DNA of 34,461 nt from an uncultured Clostridium sp. (GTDB lineage: Bacteria > Bacillota > Clostridia > TANB77 > CAG-508). The DNA is taken from contig CAOKRC010000021.1 of assembly GCA_948471035.1 (NCBI GenBank), positions 1 through 34,461 of the forward strand. The letters are read 5' to 3'. Under the pieces are notes generated by a model. The model was not told the DNA's origin. It saw only the letters and a program-made list of their open reading frames with translations, and searched no databases. Position 1 is the stretch's first letter, and the number at the start of each line of letters is the position of its first letter. Of this stretch, positions 21,844 to 31,406 are shown in pieces. The position numbers were made by a program, and so were the translations under genes.

Positions 21844-23034
21844 ATGAAATTATATTTGTTACAAGTTGATATGTATGACTATGATTCTGAACTTCTTGAT
21901 GCAAACTCATATTGCAATGTATATAGTAGTTTTGAAAAAGCAAAAGAACAAGGCATAAACAATTTAGAAAAAAGAATAAAACAAGTAGAAGAAGATGAAA
22001 ACATGACACTAGATGAAATGATAGAAAAAGAAAAACTAGATTATTCATTTACAATAACACAAATAAATGATTTAGAATATGCAGAAAATTTTGATATAGA
22101 TTATGATAGCTTGCATAGAAAAGAGTATAATAAATTAGAGCCTACACATAAGGAATATGAATTAGATTATAAAGGCAATATTATTAGAATTAATTATGAA
22201 TATAGATATAAAAATGCACTTACAGATGTTGAGAAAATGATTACACTATATCCAGAAGATTTAGAAGAAGGAGCAAGTGAAAAATTTAAAATTGGGGATA
22301 TAGTAAAGTTAAAACATGAATTAGAATGTGGAAAAGGCTACATAGACGACAATTTGGATAGAATATATGTCGTAAGATGGCTACCAAGAAAATTTAAAGG
22401 AGAGAAATATTTTGAGAATACATATGCTCTAATATCATTTTATGAGATGAAGAATAATGAATGGGGAAATAAAGACTTATTTACATATGAATATTGGGAA
22501 AAAGACATAGAAAAATATACAGGAGTTATAGAAAAAGACTCTGAATATGATTTATTAAGTAGAATTGTAAAAGGAGATTTAGAAATACCAAGATGGGGTT
22601 ATTGGAATGACATCAAAATTGGAAAGAAACCATTAAATATAAAAACTTTCGAGAAGGCAACTTTAGATGATTGTGATAATTGGGGATGGTATTCGGCAAC
22701 GCTTACACCAAAAGAGACAGGATTAAAAGCTAGCATATATCCAGAAAAGAATAGGTTTTCAAGTGGGGTTCGTGTGCATAATGATTTACCTAGAATTAGA
22801 ATTGCAAATACTGAAATTAAGTATGAAGATACGTTTAGTGTTACTTTAGAAGAAAATCCAAGAGTTATTATAGGAGAAAATAAATTGCCAAAAGAAGATT
22901 ACAAAGAGATATGTGATTTTATAAGAAAAAATTTAGAAGTTTTAATAAAGCACTTTGAGCCTGATAACGAATTTGATGATGATGAATTATGGGAGGCTTT
23001 AAAAGAAAATGGTGCAATAAAAAAGAAAATATGA
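21844..23034 (+). CDS. Hypothetical multidomain protein (396 aa)
   Basis: Unrecognised. N-terminal about 70 residues begin MKLYLLQVDMYDYDSELLDA, followed by a long acidic helix, then a KIGDIVKLKHELECGKGYID strand pattern (about 150-170) like a small barrel, then a C-terminal WGYWNDIKIGKKP...SATLTPKETG region. No catalytic motif is evident. Starts one base after the MBL gene stop, so the two are coupled. Such modular proteins are common as large accessory proteins of ICEs and phages. Confidence 0.6.
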   Translation: MKLYLLQVDMYDYDSELLDANSYCNVYSSFEKAKEQGINNLEKRIKQVEEDENMTLDEMIEKEKLDYSFTITQINDLEYAENFDIDYDSLHRKEYNKLEPTHKEYELDYKGNIIRINYEYRYKNALTDVEKMITLYPEDLEEGASEKFKIGDIVKLKHELECGKGYIDDNLDRIYVVRWLPRKFKGEKYFENTYALISFYEMKNNEWGNKDLFTYEYWEKDIEKYTGVIEKDSEYDLLSRIVKGDLEIPRWGYWNDIKIGKKPLNIKTFEKATLDDCDNWGWYSATLTPKETGLKASIYPEKNRFSSGVRVHNDLPRIRIANTEIKYEDTFSVTLEENPRVIIGENKLPKEDYKEICDFIRKNLEVLIKHFEPDNEFDDDELWEALKENGAIKKKI

Positions 23035-23080
23035 AAGGAGAAAAAAAGGCAAAGAAACAAAGTGAGGGAAAGAAGGAAAA

Positions 23081-23584
23081 ATGAAAAATTTGATATTAGT
23101 AAGTGGAGATATAATAGAAAATTCAAATAAATATAATGTTGAGGCTATTGTGAATACAGCAAATAAATATATGGACTATGGCGGTGGTGTATGTGGTGCA
23201 ATATATGATAAAGTTGGAATAGATAAATTAGAAACATATTGTCATAGTAAGTGGAATAAGGATATGGAAGTAAATGAGATTAGAATAACAACAGGATTTT
23301 CACTACGCAAAGATATTATACATATATATTGTCCTAGATACTATGAAGAACAACAACCATTAGAAAAACTAAAAGAAAGTTACCAGAATTTATTTGACAC
23401 AATATTAAGAGAGAAATACACAAGTGTAATAGTCCCATCTTTAGCAACAGGTTTTCATGGTTATGAACATCAAGATGTAGCACAAATGGTAATAGAATTA
23501 TTAACTGAATTTTGCAGTAATAATGATGTTAAAATTATATTTAATTTATTTGATGAAGATACTCTACAGATTTATGAAAAATAA
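23081..23584 (+). CDS. Macro-domain protein
   Basis: 167 residues, whole length one macro domain: GDIIENSN (9-16), VNTANKYMDYGGGVCGAI (24-41, the ADP-ribose-binding loop with conserved Asn and GGGV), and PSLATGFHGYEHQDVA (about 124-139, second loop). Macro domains bind or remove ADP-ribose from protein or nucleic acid. On a mobile element it could counter ADP-ribosylating host defences or act in NAD-derived metabolism; the choice is inference. GAAAGAAGGAAAA precedes the ATG. Confidence 0.88.
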   Translation: MKNLILVSGDIIENSNKYNVEAIVNTANKYMDYGGGVCGAIYDKVGIDKLETYCHSKWNKDMEVNEIRITTGFSLRKDIIHIYCPRYYEEQQPLEKLKESYQNLFDTILREKYTSVIVPSLATGFHGYEHQDVAQMVIELLTEFCSNNDVKIIFNLFDEDTLQIYEK

Positions 23585-23599
23585 TAAGGAGGAATAAAA

Positions 23600-25901
23600 A
23601 TGGAAAGAATTGAATTACATTTACATACAAATATGAGCAAAATGGATGGAGTTACAAAATGCAAAGGTTATATAGAAAAAGCAAAAGAATATAAAATGAC
23701 AGCATTAGCAATAACTGATCATCGGAGCAGTACAAGCATTTCCAGAAACACAAAAATATTTAGAAAAAATTGGAGATAATGAATTTAAGATATTGTATGG
23801 AATGGAAGGATATTATGCACCTAGTAATGATATAATGGGAAAAATATACCATATAAGTATTTTAGTAAAAAATAAAACTGGACTTAAAAACTTATATAAA
23901 ATAGTTTCTATTTCAAATTTAGATTATTTCTATAAAAAACCTATAATTTTAAAAAAAGTGTTAGAAGAAAACAGTGAAGGATTACTTATAGGAAGTGCTT
24001 GCAATAAGGGAGAACTATATCAAGCTATGATTGAAAATAAAGTGGATGAAGAACTTGAACAAATTGCAAAAGAATATGATTATTTAGAAATACAACCAAT
24101 AGGCAATAATTATGATTTAATTAGAAATGGCAAGGTAAAAGATGAAAAAGCATTACAAGATATAAATATTAAAATAGAGGAATTAGGAACAAAGTTAAAT
24201 AAATTAGTTGTTGCAACATCAGATGTTCACTTTATGAATAAAGAAGATGCAGTATATAGAAGAATATTACAAGCAGAAATAGGTTATGAAGATGTAGATG
24301 AACAACCACCATTATATTTTAGAACCACAGAAGAAATGCTAAAAGAATTTGAATATTTAGGGAAAGACAAGGCATATGAGGTAGTAGTAACTAATACCAA
24401 TAAAATAGCAAATATATGTGAAAAGGTTAAACCAATATCAAATGAGAAATGTTATCCATATATTGAAAATAGTGAACTGGAGATTAAAGAACTAGCTTAT
24501 AAAGGTGCATATAATATATATGGAAATCCCTTACCAATAGAAGTAGAAGAAAGATTAAATATAGAATTAAACTCAATAACAGAAAATAATTTTTCTACAC
24601 TATATATGATAGCTCAAAAATTAGTACAAAAATCAAATTCAGATGGATATATTGTAGGAAATAGAGGTTCAGTTGCTTCATCACTTGTAGCATATTGTAT
24701 TGGAATAACAGAAGTAGATCCTATTAAATATAATATACCATTTGAAACATTTGCAGGTTTTAATGGAGAAAAAGAACCAGACATTGATTTGAATTTTGCA
24801 AGAGAATATCAAGCTAAAGCACAAGAAACCGTAAAGGAAATATTAGAAGGAAGTGTAGTAGTTAAGGCTGGAACAATTGGAACAATAGCAGAAAAAACAG
24901 CTTATGAATATGTAAAACAATATTACGAAGATAAAGATATAAAACCTAGTAAAGAAGAAATACAAAGACTTACAGAAGGGCTTGTAGGAATTAAAAGAAC
25001 AACAGGGCAACATCCAGGAAGAGTTATAGTAGTTACAAAAAATAGAGAAATATATGAATTTTGCCCAATACAATATTTATCAGATGACCAAAATTCTGAT
25101 ATTATAACAACACATTTTGATTATCATTCAATAGATAAAAATTTACTAAATTTAGATATATTAGCACATGATACTCCAACTATATTACATAAATTAAAGA
25201 TATTAACAGGAATTGAACCAATAACGATAGATTTAGAAGATAAAGATACAATGGAAATGATATGTACAGCAAACACACTAGCAATTCCTGAATTTGGCAC
25301 AAAATTTGTTAGAAATATAATTTTAGAAACTAAACCTACTACATTTAATGACTTAATAAAAATATCTGGATTAGCACATGGTACAAATGTATGGAAAAAT
25401 AATGCAGAAGATTTAATAAAAAGTGGAATAGCAACATTAAAAGAAATAATTGCTTTTAGAGATGATATAATGAATGATTTAATACAAGTTGGAATTGAAT
25501 CTAAAATAGCATTTGAAATTATGGAAAAAGTACGTAGAGGAAAAGGACTAAGTAAGGAACAAGAAGATTTAATGAGAAAAAATAATATACCTGATTGGTA
25601 TATAGAATCTTGTAAAAAAATCATGTATATGTTTCCAAAAGCACATGCTACATCCTACGTAATAAATGATTTCAGAATGGCTTGGTACAAAGTACATTAT
25701 TCAGAAGCATTTTATAAAGTATATTTTGAAACGATAGATGATATAGATAAAACAATATTAAATAGTAAAGAAAAGGTATTAGATAAGTTACAAAAATTAG
25801 AAGAAATATTAAATAAAGAAACAGATAATTATAAGATAAAAGAAAAAATAGAAGATTATAAAATTGCCTTAGAAATGCTTGATAGGAATATAAGTATTTG
25901 A
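23600..25901 (+). pseudogene. Mini-PolC (PHP plus palm/fingers, no exonuclease), frameshifted
   Basis: An extra C at 23723 breaks the frame after ALAITDH; removing it gives DHGAVQAFPETQKYLEKIG and one frame to 25901 (766 residues). The part after the shift is open from about 23760. PolC features: PHP start ELHLHTNMS (residue 5 on), YHISILVKNKTGLKNLYK, SACNKGEL, ATSDVHF, GNRGSVASS, catalytic PDIDLNF, GTIGTIAEKTAY, TTGQHPG, LNLDILAHD, IPEFGT, SGLAHGT, YMFPKAHA. Missing: the N-terminal OB region, the exonuclease inserted in the PHP domain, the cysteine zinc module before DIPFETF, and about 100 C-terminal residues. Normal PolC has about 1440 residues. If the frameshift is a sequencing error, it is a complete minimal, proofreading-less polymerase. 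AATAAGGAGGAATAAAA sets the start. Confidence 0.85.
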
Positions 25902-26022
25902 TGAAGAAAAAAAGAAAATGGAACAATAAAAAGATGAAAAGAAAAGAGATATAATTGTATACTTAATAGTATAATGAGAAAAATGATAAATAAAAATAAG
26001 TATAATAAAGGGGAAAAAAGAT

Positions 26023-27543
26023 ATGAGTAAAGATGGACAAATAGGAAAAACGGAAAATATGGAAATGTTAGGAAAGTTAAGATTAAAACAACTTCCAAAA
26101 TGCTTACTATTAATATTATTAACAGGTATACTTTCTATAGCATTTATTTATACATTGCCAACAATTACGATTATAATTTTTATTATAGGAATGCCTATAT
26201 CTATAATATATGGTATGAAAATTCCTAAATATGCTAAAATAATAATAAAATCTGGATTTCAGGAATTGTTAATACATAACGATATTCATAATCAAGATCG
26301 AATGACAGGGCAAATGTTTACTTTTAGTGATAGACATGTGCTAAAACGAAAATATTTAGAGAATAACGAAAATGTTTTACTTAATGAAAAAATAACTAAA
26401 TTAGAAAAATTAAAAATTGATTTAGAACAAGAAAAATTTTCTGAAAATGAAAAAAATAGAATAATGGAAACAATAAATTATCTAATTTCAGTTGCTAGTA
26501 ATTTAGTGAAAAATAGTAAATATTTTGGTCACGGATATTTATTAGGATATGATGTAGATGACAAAAAAGCTCGTGTTATAATAAATGATGGGAATATATA
26601 CTTCTTTGATGATGATACATACGAAATGTTTGAAGATGAAACTATTATGAATAATGAAATTAGTCATATTGAAGTATATACAACAGAAGAAAATGCACCA
26701 ACATATAACCCTAAATATCAAAATAAGCCAACTGCACCTAGTAGTGTTTCAGCAAATTTACATTGGGATAATGAATGGATGCAAAAAAATGTAGAACATG
26801 AATATCAAAGAAAGTTAGTAGAATATCAAGCAAATTTAATTAATACACAAATGCATAATCAAAATGAAGAGAGAAAATATCAAGAATCCTTAGGCAAAAC
26901 TAGAGAAGTCAAATATATTGACATTTGTTTTAAGGATTCCAATATTGAAAAATTAAGCTGGAAATATTCAGAAGGGTATTCTTATATAAAGGGGCAACTA
27001 CCAACAGTAGATATAGTTGACTTAGATACAGGAAAAACGCAAAAAGGAGAAACTACAAAAGAAGAAAAAATTATAGAAAAAATAAAAATTGGAGATGAAG
27101 AATTGTGCTATATTGAATTAGCAAAACACTTATATATTAGCCATAATATAAAAGATAATGTATTAGAATTAAATGTATCTAATGGAAATCATATTGTTAT
27201 TACCAAATATACAAATGCAGATTTTAAACAAATGGCAAAAAAATTAAAGAGTGAGAGTAGAACAGGAGAAAATGGTGAAAAGGCTTTTAAAAAGGCAGAA
27301 TTAAATGATGGTGCAACAAGATTTTGGGGAATGGTAGATGATTCAAAAGCTTCAGATACCGATGTTCTGTATTTTCTAATGGAATATCAAAATATTGTAT
27401 ATGAAATCAAAAGAACCTATAAAAAAGAAGATGATCAATATATTGATTATGATGAAGAAATAGATGGAAAATTAGAAATAGATGAAAAATATTTTGATGC
27501 GTTAGAAGCTAGTATGTCTATTATAAAAAATATTAAGTCATGA
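26023..27543 (+). CDS. Two-TM membrane protein with large cytoplasmic part (506 aa)
   Basis: Two adjacent membrane spans at about residues 28-45 and 48-66 (TIIIFIIGMPISIIYGMKIP) are followed by about 440 soluble residues. These include a coiled coil (about 125-165), a YFGHGYLLGYDVDDKKARVI strand region and an ELCYIELAKHLYIS region. No known domain is recognised. ATAAAGGGGAAAAAAGAT precedes the ATG. A 121-base gap separates it from the mini-PolC. Could be a membrane-anchored accessory protein of the element. Confidence 0.65.
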   Translation: MSKDGQIGKTENMEMLGKLRLKQLPKCLLLILLTGILSIAFIYTLPTITIIIFIIGMPISIIYGMKIPKYAKIIIKSGFQELLIHNDIHNQDRMTGQMFTFSDRHVLKRKYLENNENVLLNEKITKLEKLKIDLEQEKFSENEKNRIMETINYLISVASNLVKNSKYFGHGYLLGYDVDDKKARVIINDGNIYFFDDDTYEMFEDETIMNNEISHIEVYTTEENAPTYNPKYQNKPTAPSSVSANLHWDNEWMQKNVEHEYQRKLVEYQANLINTQMHNQNEERKYQESLGKTREVKYIDICFKDSNIEKLSWKYSEGYSYIKGQLPTVDIVDLDTGKTQKGETTKEEKIIEKIKIGDEELCYIELAKHLYISHNIKDNVLELNVSNGNHIVITKYTNADFKQMAKKLKSESRTGENGEKAFKKAELNDGATRFWGMVDDSKASDTDVLYFLMEYQNIVYEIKRTYKKEDDQYIDYDEEIDGKLEIDEKYFDALEASMSIIKNIKS

Positions 27544-27605
27544 TATTATATTTGACGAGATAAGATTTATATAGTATTATAAATGTAAAAAAGGAGGAAT
27601 GAATA

Positions 27606-27752
27606 ATGTACACTTATGAAGCAACAATAGTTTTAAATGGAAAACAATTCAATGTTACCGTTAAAGCAAACAATGATCATGATGCTAAAGTATTGGTAAA
27701 TGCTCAGTATTCTGGATGTCAGATAAGAAATATGCGTTGTTTAGGTAAATAA
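27606..27752 (+). CDS. Small conserved-type protein (48 aa)
   Basis: Reads MYTYEATIVLNGKQFNVTVK then ANNDHDAKVLVNAQYSG. This beta-strand plus helix pattern (TYEATI-x-NGK-x-xxVTV-A-x-x-x-xxA...AQY) is seen in short phage and ICE proteins of unknown role. AAAGGAGGAATGAATA supplies the binding site; the out-of-frame ATG at 27599 stops early. A terminator follows. Confidence 0.65.
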   Translation: MYTYEATIVLNGKQFNVTVKANNDHDAKVLVNAQYSGCQIRNMRCLGK

Positions 27753-27778
27753 GACATTACATATTACAGAAAAGTTCC

Positions 27779-27814
27779 AAAGAAGATTGCATTTACTTGC
27801 TATCTTCTTTTTCA
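27779..27814 (+). terminator. Rho-independent terminator
   Basis: 9-bp stem AAAGAAGAT / ATCTTCTTT with a 14-nt loop and a T-run (TTTTTC) after it, 26 bases after the 48-codon gene. Confidence 0.7.
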
Positions 27815-27834
27815 ATAAGAATAGAAAAGGAGAA

Positions 27835-28308
27835 ATGATGAAAAAAGATTTTAAAGTTAAAGTAGGCTTTTCAACAAAAGTAGCAATGAGAAAATTTACA
27901 GATTGCTTGAATAAAGCAGAAATTTTTAATGAAAAAATATCATACCTAGTTATACATCAAGGTGAAAAGTATTATAGTAGTAAGTTAGAATTAAAATTAA
28001 CATTTAGAGATAATGTTAAAAATATATGTACATCAAAAAATAAAAAAGAAATAGACAAACAATTGATGGAGTATATTCTAAACAAATTAAATGAAATACC
28101 AAATTTTCAGTTTTCTATAGATAAATTTTTTGTTATACTAATGATAGAGAAAACAGATAAAGAAATTTATAAACAATATGCAATATTTACTTTATTTAAA
28201 GTCTTTAATCAAATGCATGACGAAAGGGAACCAATTACTAATAATTGTACTTTAATAGTAAGACCTGTTAATAAATATAGAATATCATCTGAAATATATG
28301 GAGATTAA
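27835..28308 (+). CDS. Hypothetical protein (157 aa)
   Basis: Start at one of the tandem ATGs at 27835/27838, since AAAAGGAG lies directly upstream; an in-frame ATG at 27787 is inside the terminator hairpin. Unrecognised Lys/Phe/Ile-rich protein with alternating strands and helices (FKVKVGFSTKVAMRKFTDCL). Followed at once by a group II intron, which sits just downstream of its stop rather than inside it. Confidence 0.6.
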   Translation: MMKKDFKVKVGFSTKVAMRKFTDCLNKAEIFNEKISYLVIHQGEKYYSSKLELKLTFRDNVKNICTSKNKKEIDKQLMEYILNKLNEIPNFQFSIDKFFVILMIEKTDKEIYKQYAIFTLFKVFNQMHDEREPITNNCTLIVRPVNKYRISSEIYGD

Positions 28309-28348
28309 GAAAAATTTTTAATAACAACCTGAGCGATAAATTACAATA

Positions 28349-29195
28349 GTGCGCCCAGCTAAGGGTAAACAGTCTAGCAAGTGGAAATCTTGCTTAGTCA
28401 AGGTCTAACCAACCAACTAATAGCGAGTCTTGTGCTTATGATAGTAATATTATGAGTAAAGCGTAGACAGCAAGAAGACAGGGTTAAAAGGCAGTTCAGC
28501 CCCGAAATGTTGTACGAATTAGAAGGCAGATGTATTTATTGTTGCAGAATGCAATATTTGAATATTCGTTAAGGTGAGAATATTCAAACTTCTACGGGGT
28601 CTATAGTGCCAATCATGTTTTACACAGAGTGTTTGTCAACTGGGGAGAGCCTAATATTTCTTGTAAAATACAAGTATGGTAAACAACAATAAAACGAAGA
28701 ATACCAAAAGAATGTTAGGCAGTCGGATAAGTTCGTAGTAGTGATGAAGTTTCTGTAATGGAAATGGAGCGAAGGGACTTACATAATAACGGTCTTACTG
28801 AGGAAACATTATCTGTACTCAGGGACAGGAGGAATAATGGAAACAAAATTAGAAAGAATAGCAGACAAATCAAGAAATGAAAAACGACCAATATTTACAT
28901 CATTGTATCACTTAATCAACGAAGAACTGCTAAAAGAGTGTCATAAAGAATTAGACGGGAGTAAAGCAGTTGGAATTGATAATGTAAGCAAGAAAGAATA
29001 TGCAGAAAATCTAGACGAAAATATTAGAGACCTAGTAGTAAGATTAAAGAATAAAGCATATAAACCAGCACCATCTCTTAGAGTATATATACCAAAAGGG
29101 AATGGTAAAATGCGACCACTAGGAATATCGATATACGAAGACAAAATAGTACAATTAGCATTAAAGAAAATATTAGAAGCAATATATGAGCCAAA
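28349..29195 (+). mobile_element. Group II intron, 3'-truncated
   Basis: The 5' end is GTGCGCCCAGCTAAGGG, the standard bacterial group II start, and 488 bases of structured RNA (domains I-III) precede the maturase/RT start at 28837. The RT is cut within its early RT motifs; the rest of the RT, domain V/VI and the 3' splice site are absent downstream. The intron therefore cannot splice or move on its own. The right junction, near 29190-29200, is where RT homology stops. Confidence 0.85.
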
Positions 29196-29577
29196 TCTTG
29201 ATAAAAATCGTTATGCTTTTACTATAAAACCAAAGTCAAAAGAATTAAGCGAATACACAGCTTTAGAATTAGAATTTCTAGTAGAACAAAATATTTTAAA
29301 ACAAAAAGGTATAAAAGATCCAGTTTTTACACTAGAACAAAAATATCTTGATAAGTATTTAGAGAAAAAATGGGAACAATTAGAAGATATTCCATTTAAA
29401 GAAAAAAATGGCCAACAAATATTAGATGACAATTATTGGGATTTTGAAAAAGGTTATGTTAGCAATGAAGATATATGGCACTATTTTGATGAAAATCATT
29501 CTAAAGGAGTACACTATTTATTATATGAAATGGAAGAAAATAACAGTAACACAGTTGAGGAAGAAGAAACTCTATAA
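28837..29577 (+). CDS. Chimeric ORF: group II RT N-terminus fused to a cargo-gene tail
   Basis: 246 residues. Residues 1-118 are a group II intron reverse transcriptase N-terminus (SLYHLINEELL, ELDGSKAVGIDNV, VYIPKGNGKMRPLGIS, IVQLALKKILEAIYEP), in the style of bacterial class D-type enzymes. From about residue 119 (NLDKNRYAFTIKP) the sequence is unrelated to RT: no YGFRP, YADD or maturase motif follows. The tail (WDFEKGYVSNEDIWHYFDEN, then KGVHYLLYE and a Glu-rich end) looks like the C-terminus of an element accessory protein. A deletion fused the two in frame. GACAGGAGGAATA precedes the ATG. RT activity is not possible. Confidence 0.85.
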   Translation: METKLERIADKSRNEKRPIFTSLYHLINEELLKECHKELDGSKAVGIDNVSKKEYAENLDENIRDLVVRLKNKAYKPAPSLRVYIPKGNGKMRPLGISIYEDKIVQLALKKILEAIYEPNLDKNRYAFTIKPKSKELSEYTALELEFLVEQNILKQKGIKDPVFTLEQKYLDKYLEKKWEQLEDIPFKEKNGQQILDDNYWDFEKGYVSNEDIWHYFDENHSKGVHYLLYEMEENNSNTVEEEETL

Positions 29578-29642
29578 TAAAAAAACTAGGGAATAAAAAG
29601 GGAATTGAAAGCTCAAATACAAGAATTTATAATAATATTATG

Positions 29643-29689
29643 AAGTTATAGGTTTGTATATTGCAAATACACGAACTTATAACTTTTTT
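29643..29689 (+). terminator. Strong Rho-independent terminator
   Basis: 19-bp hairpin (arms 29643-29661 and 29667-29685, one A-C mismatch and two G-U pairs, loop TGCAA) ending in TTTTTT. It closes the transcript of the chimeric RT ORF. Confidence 0.85.
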
Positions 29690-29714
29690 AATTTTGTATA
29701 AAGAGGAATTTTAA

Positions 29715-30680
29715 ATGATATTTGTATTAGGAAATAAAGATTTATTAGTAAAATCAAAATATTATAAACCAGAAATAAACTGGGATTATCCATTGGAAGA
29801 GTTAGACCATGTAATAAATGAAAACACTAACAATGATATGATATATGTTGTCGCAAACAATAAAAGAATCTATGAAACATCTTGTAAAAGGGAAAATTTA
29901 CAAAAATTGTATAAAGATTTAAAACAAGAAATAAAGTTAAGAGATTTTGAAATGGCTGCTTTAAGTGTTTCTATTAAATATTATGTTAAAGCTGGAATTG
30001 ATGTTGCAAAAGCAAAATTAAATAAATGGCAAGAAGAAATGTCAGGTTATAATCCTAATGTTGATGAAGTTTTAAAAAATTTTAAAACAATAATAGAACC
30101 TATTGAAACATATAAAAGTAAAAAAAGAAAATTTGATGTAAGGATTACAGAAGAAGCGAGTACAGTTGTTACAGTAAATGCAGCATCTAAAGAAGAAGCA
30201 GTAGATAAAGTTATACAACTATATAATGATAGAAAAGTAGTATTTGAACACGATAACTATAAAGATATAGGTGTAAAGGCAATTGAAAAAATTGAAATAA
30301 ATATACCAGAAGCTAATTTATCAGGCAATTTAGATTTTTCATTTGATGGAATAAGAGATTTAGAAACATTAAAAAAATCTAATATAAGAGATTTAGAAAC
30401 TGATGGGGAACTTATAACAATGCAAATGGAACAAATTGAAGAAAATCCATTAAATATTGCACTAATTGCAGAAGAAGGTAAGCTATGCCTTATATCGTAT
30501 TTGTATGATAATAAAAATTTTAAATCAGATAACTTAACATTTGAACCTATTGATATTGAAAAAATAAAAACTGAAGAAGAATTAAGAAATTATATGAAGA
30601 ATTATTTTATAAATGTTTATATAGAAAATATGGAATGTATTAATAATTTTAGCAGTCAGGAAGAGGAGGAAGAAATATAG
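29715..30680 (+). CDS. Protein with DpnD/PcfM-like C-terminal-type domain
   Basis: 321 residues. Residues about 139-195 (KKRKFDVRITEEASTVVTVN, then AASKEEAVDKVIQLYND and VVFEHDNYKD) match the DpnD/PcfM-C domain pattern found in proteins of conjugative plasmids and ICEs, function unknown. The first 130 residues are helical; the last 100 include an LDFSFDG and ALIAEEGKLCLISYL strand region. The C-terminus is Glu-rich (SSQEEEEEI) because it encodes the AGGAGG site of the next gene. Confidence 0.7.
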   Translation: MIFVLGNKDLLVKSKYYKPEINWDYPLEELDHVINENTNNDMIYVVANNKRIYETSCKRENLQKLYKDLKQEIKLRDFEMAALSVSIKYYVKAGIDVAKAKLNKWQEEMSGYNPNVDEVLKNFKTIIEPIETYKSKKRKFDVRITEEASTVVTVNAASKEEAVDKVIQLYNDRKVVFEHDNYKDIGVKAIEKIEINIPEANLSGNLDFSFDGIRDLETLKKSNIRDLETDGELITMQMEQIEENPLNIALIAEEGKLCLISYLYDNKNFKSDNLTFEPIDIEKIKTEEELRNYMKNYFINVYIENMECINNFSSQEEEEEI

Positions 30681-30929
30681 ATGGAAGATGATAGAGATTA
30701 TATAATGTTTGTTTTAGGATATGATTTATTAAATAAGGATTTTTCCAATAGTTCAAACCCAGAATGTGACATTGTTTACCATAAATGCAAACAAATAGCA
30801 GAAGACTTTTTAAAATCTGATTACAATTTAACAACAGAAAGTCTATATGAAGCCTTAGTTGTATATATAGATGAAAAGAATCATCTTAAATTTTTTGAAA
30901 ATGAAGAAGAAAACGAAATAGAAACATAG
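30681..30929 (+). CDS. Hypothetical acidic protein (82 aa)
   Basis: ATG follows the previous TAG with no gap; the ribosome binding site GAAGAGGAGGAAG is inside the upstream gene. Unrecognised, acidic, with a C-terminal NEEENEIET-type tail. Part of a closely packed run of unknown genes. Confidence 0.6.
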   Translation: MEDDRDYIMFVLGYDLLNKDFSNSSNPECDIVYHKCKQIAEDFLKSDYNLTTESLYEALVVYIDEKNHLKFFENEEENEIET

Positions 30930-30941
30930 GAGGTTGTATAT

Positions 30942-31358
30942 TTGAATACATTAGAGAATTTAAAATTAAATGAAGTAGATATAGAAGATAGTGAAGTTGA
31001 AATACCAGGATGTTGTTTTTCTATTGACTATGATAATTTAAATAAAGATGATTCTTATAATATGCTTTTAAAAATTATTGCTGAAAAGGTTGAAGTAGTT
31101 AATTATAATGCAAAAACTAATGTAGCAACTTTAGACTTATCTGGCTTTGTGTATGAAAATTTTGATGTACTCGATAATATAATTGATATTCCTTGTTATG
31201 ATCCACAAGATGAATATCTTAATATTATAGTTGCGATGATTAATGGATATGAAGGAAAGCCATATTACGATGCTTTTTTAGAAGCATATCAAGAAAATAA
31301 ATTTGTAGATTCAAATACAGGTAATAAAGAAAAAAATAATAACGAAGTTGAAATTTAA
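30942..31358 (+). CDS. Hypothetical acidic protein (138 aa)
   Basis: TTG start preceded by ATAGGAGGTTGTATAT. Strongly acidic, beta-rich, with CCFSIDYDNLN and IDIPCYDPQDEYLNIIVAMI segments; unrecognised. Colinear with its neighbours. Confidence 0.6.
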   Translation: MNTLENLKLNEVDIEDSEVEIPGCCFSIDYDNLNKDDSYNMLLKIIAEKVEVVNYNAKTNVATLDLSGFVYENFDVLDNIIDIPCYDPQDEYLNIIVAMINGYEGKPYYDAFLEAYQENKFVDSNTGNKEKNNNEVEI

Positions 31359-31406
31359 CTAACAAAAAAATCTAATAGATATTTATATTATAGAGGAGGA
31401 AAGTCT

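Noticed and set aside
25124-25624. 166-codon minus-strand ORF
   Set aside because: Antisense shadow of the mini-PolC core motifs; no start signal.
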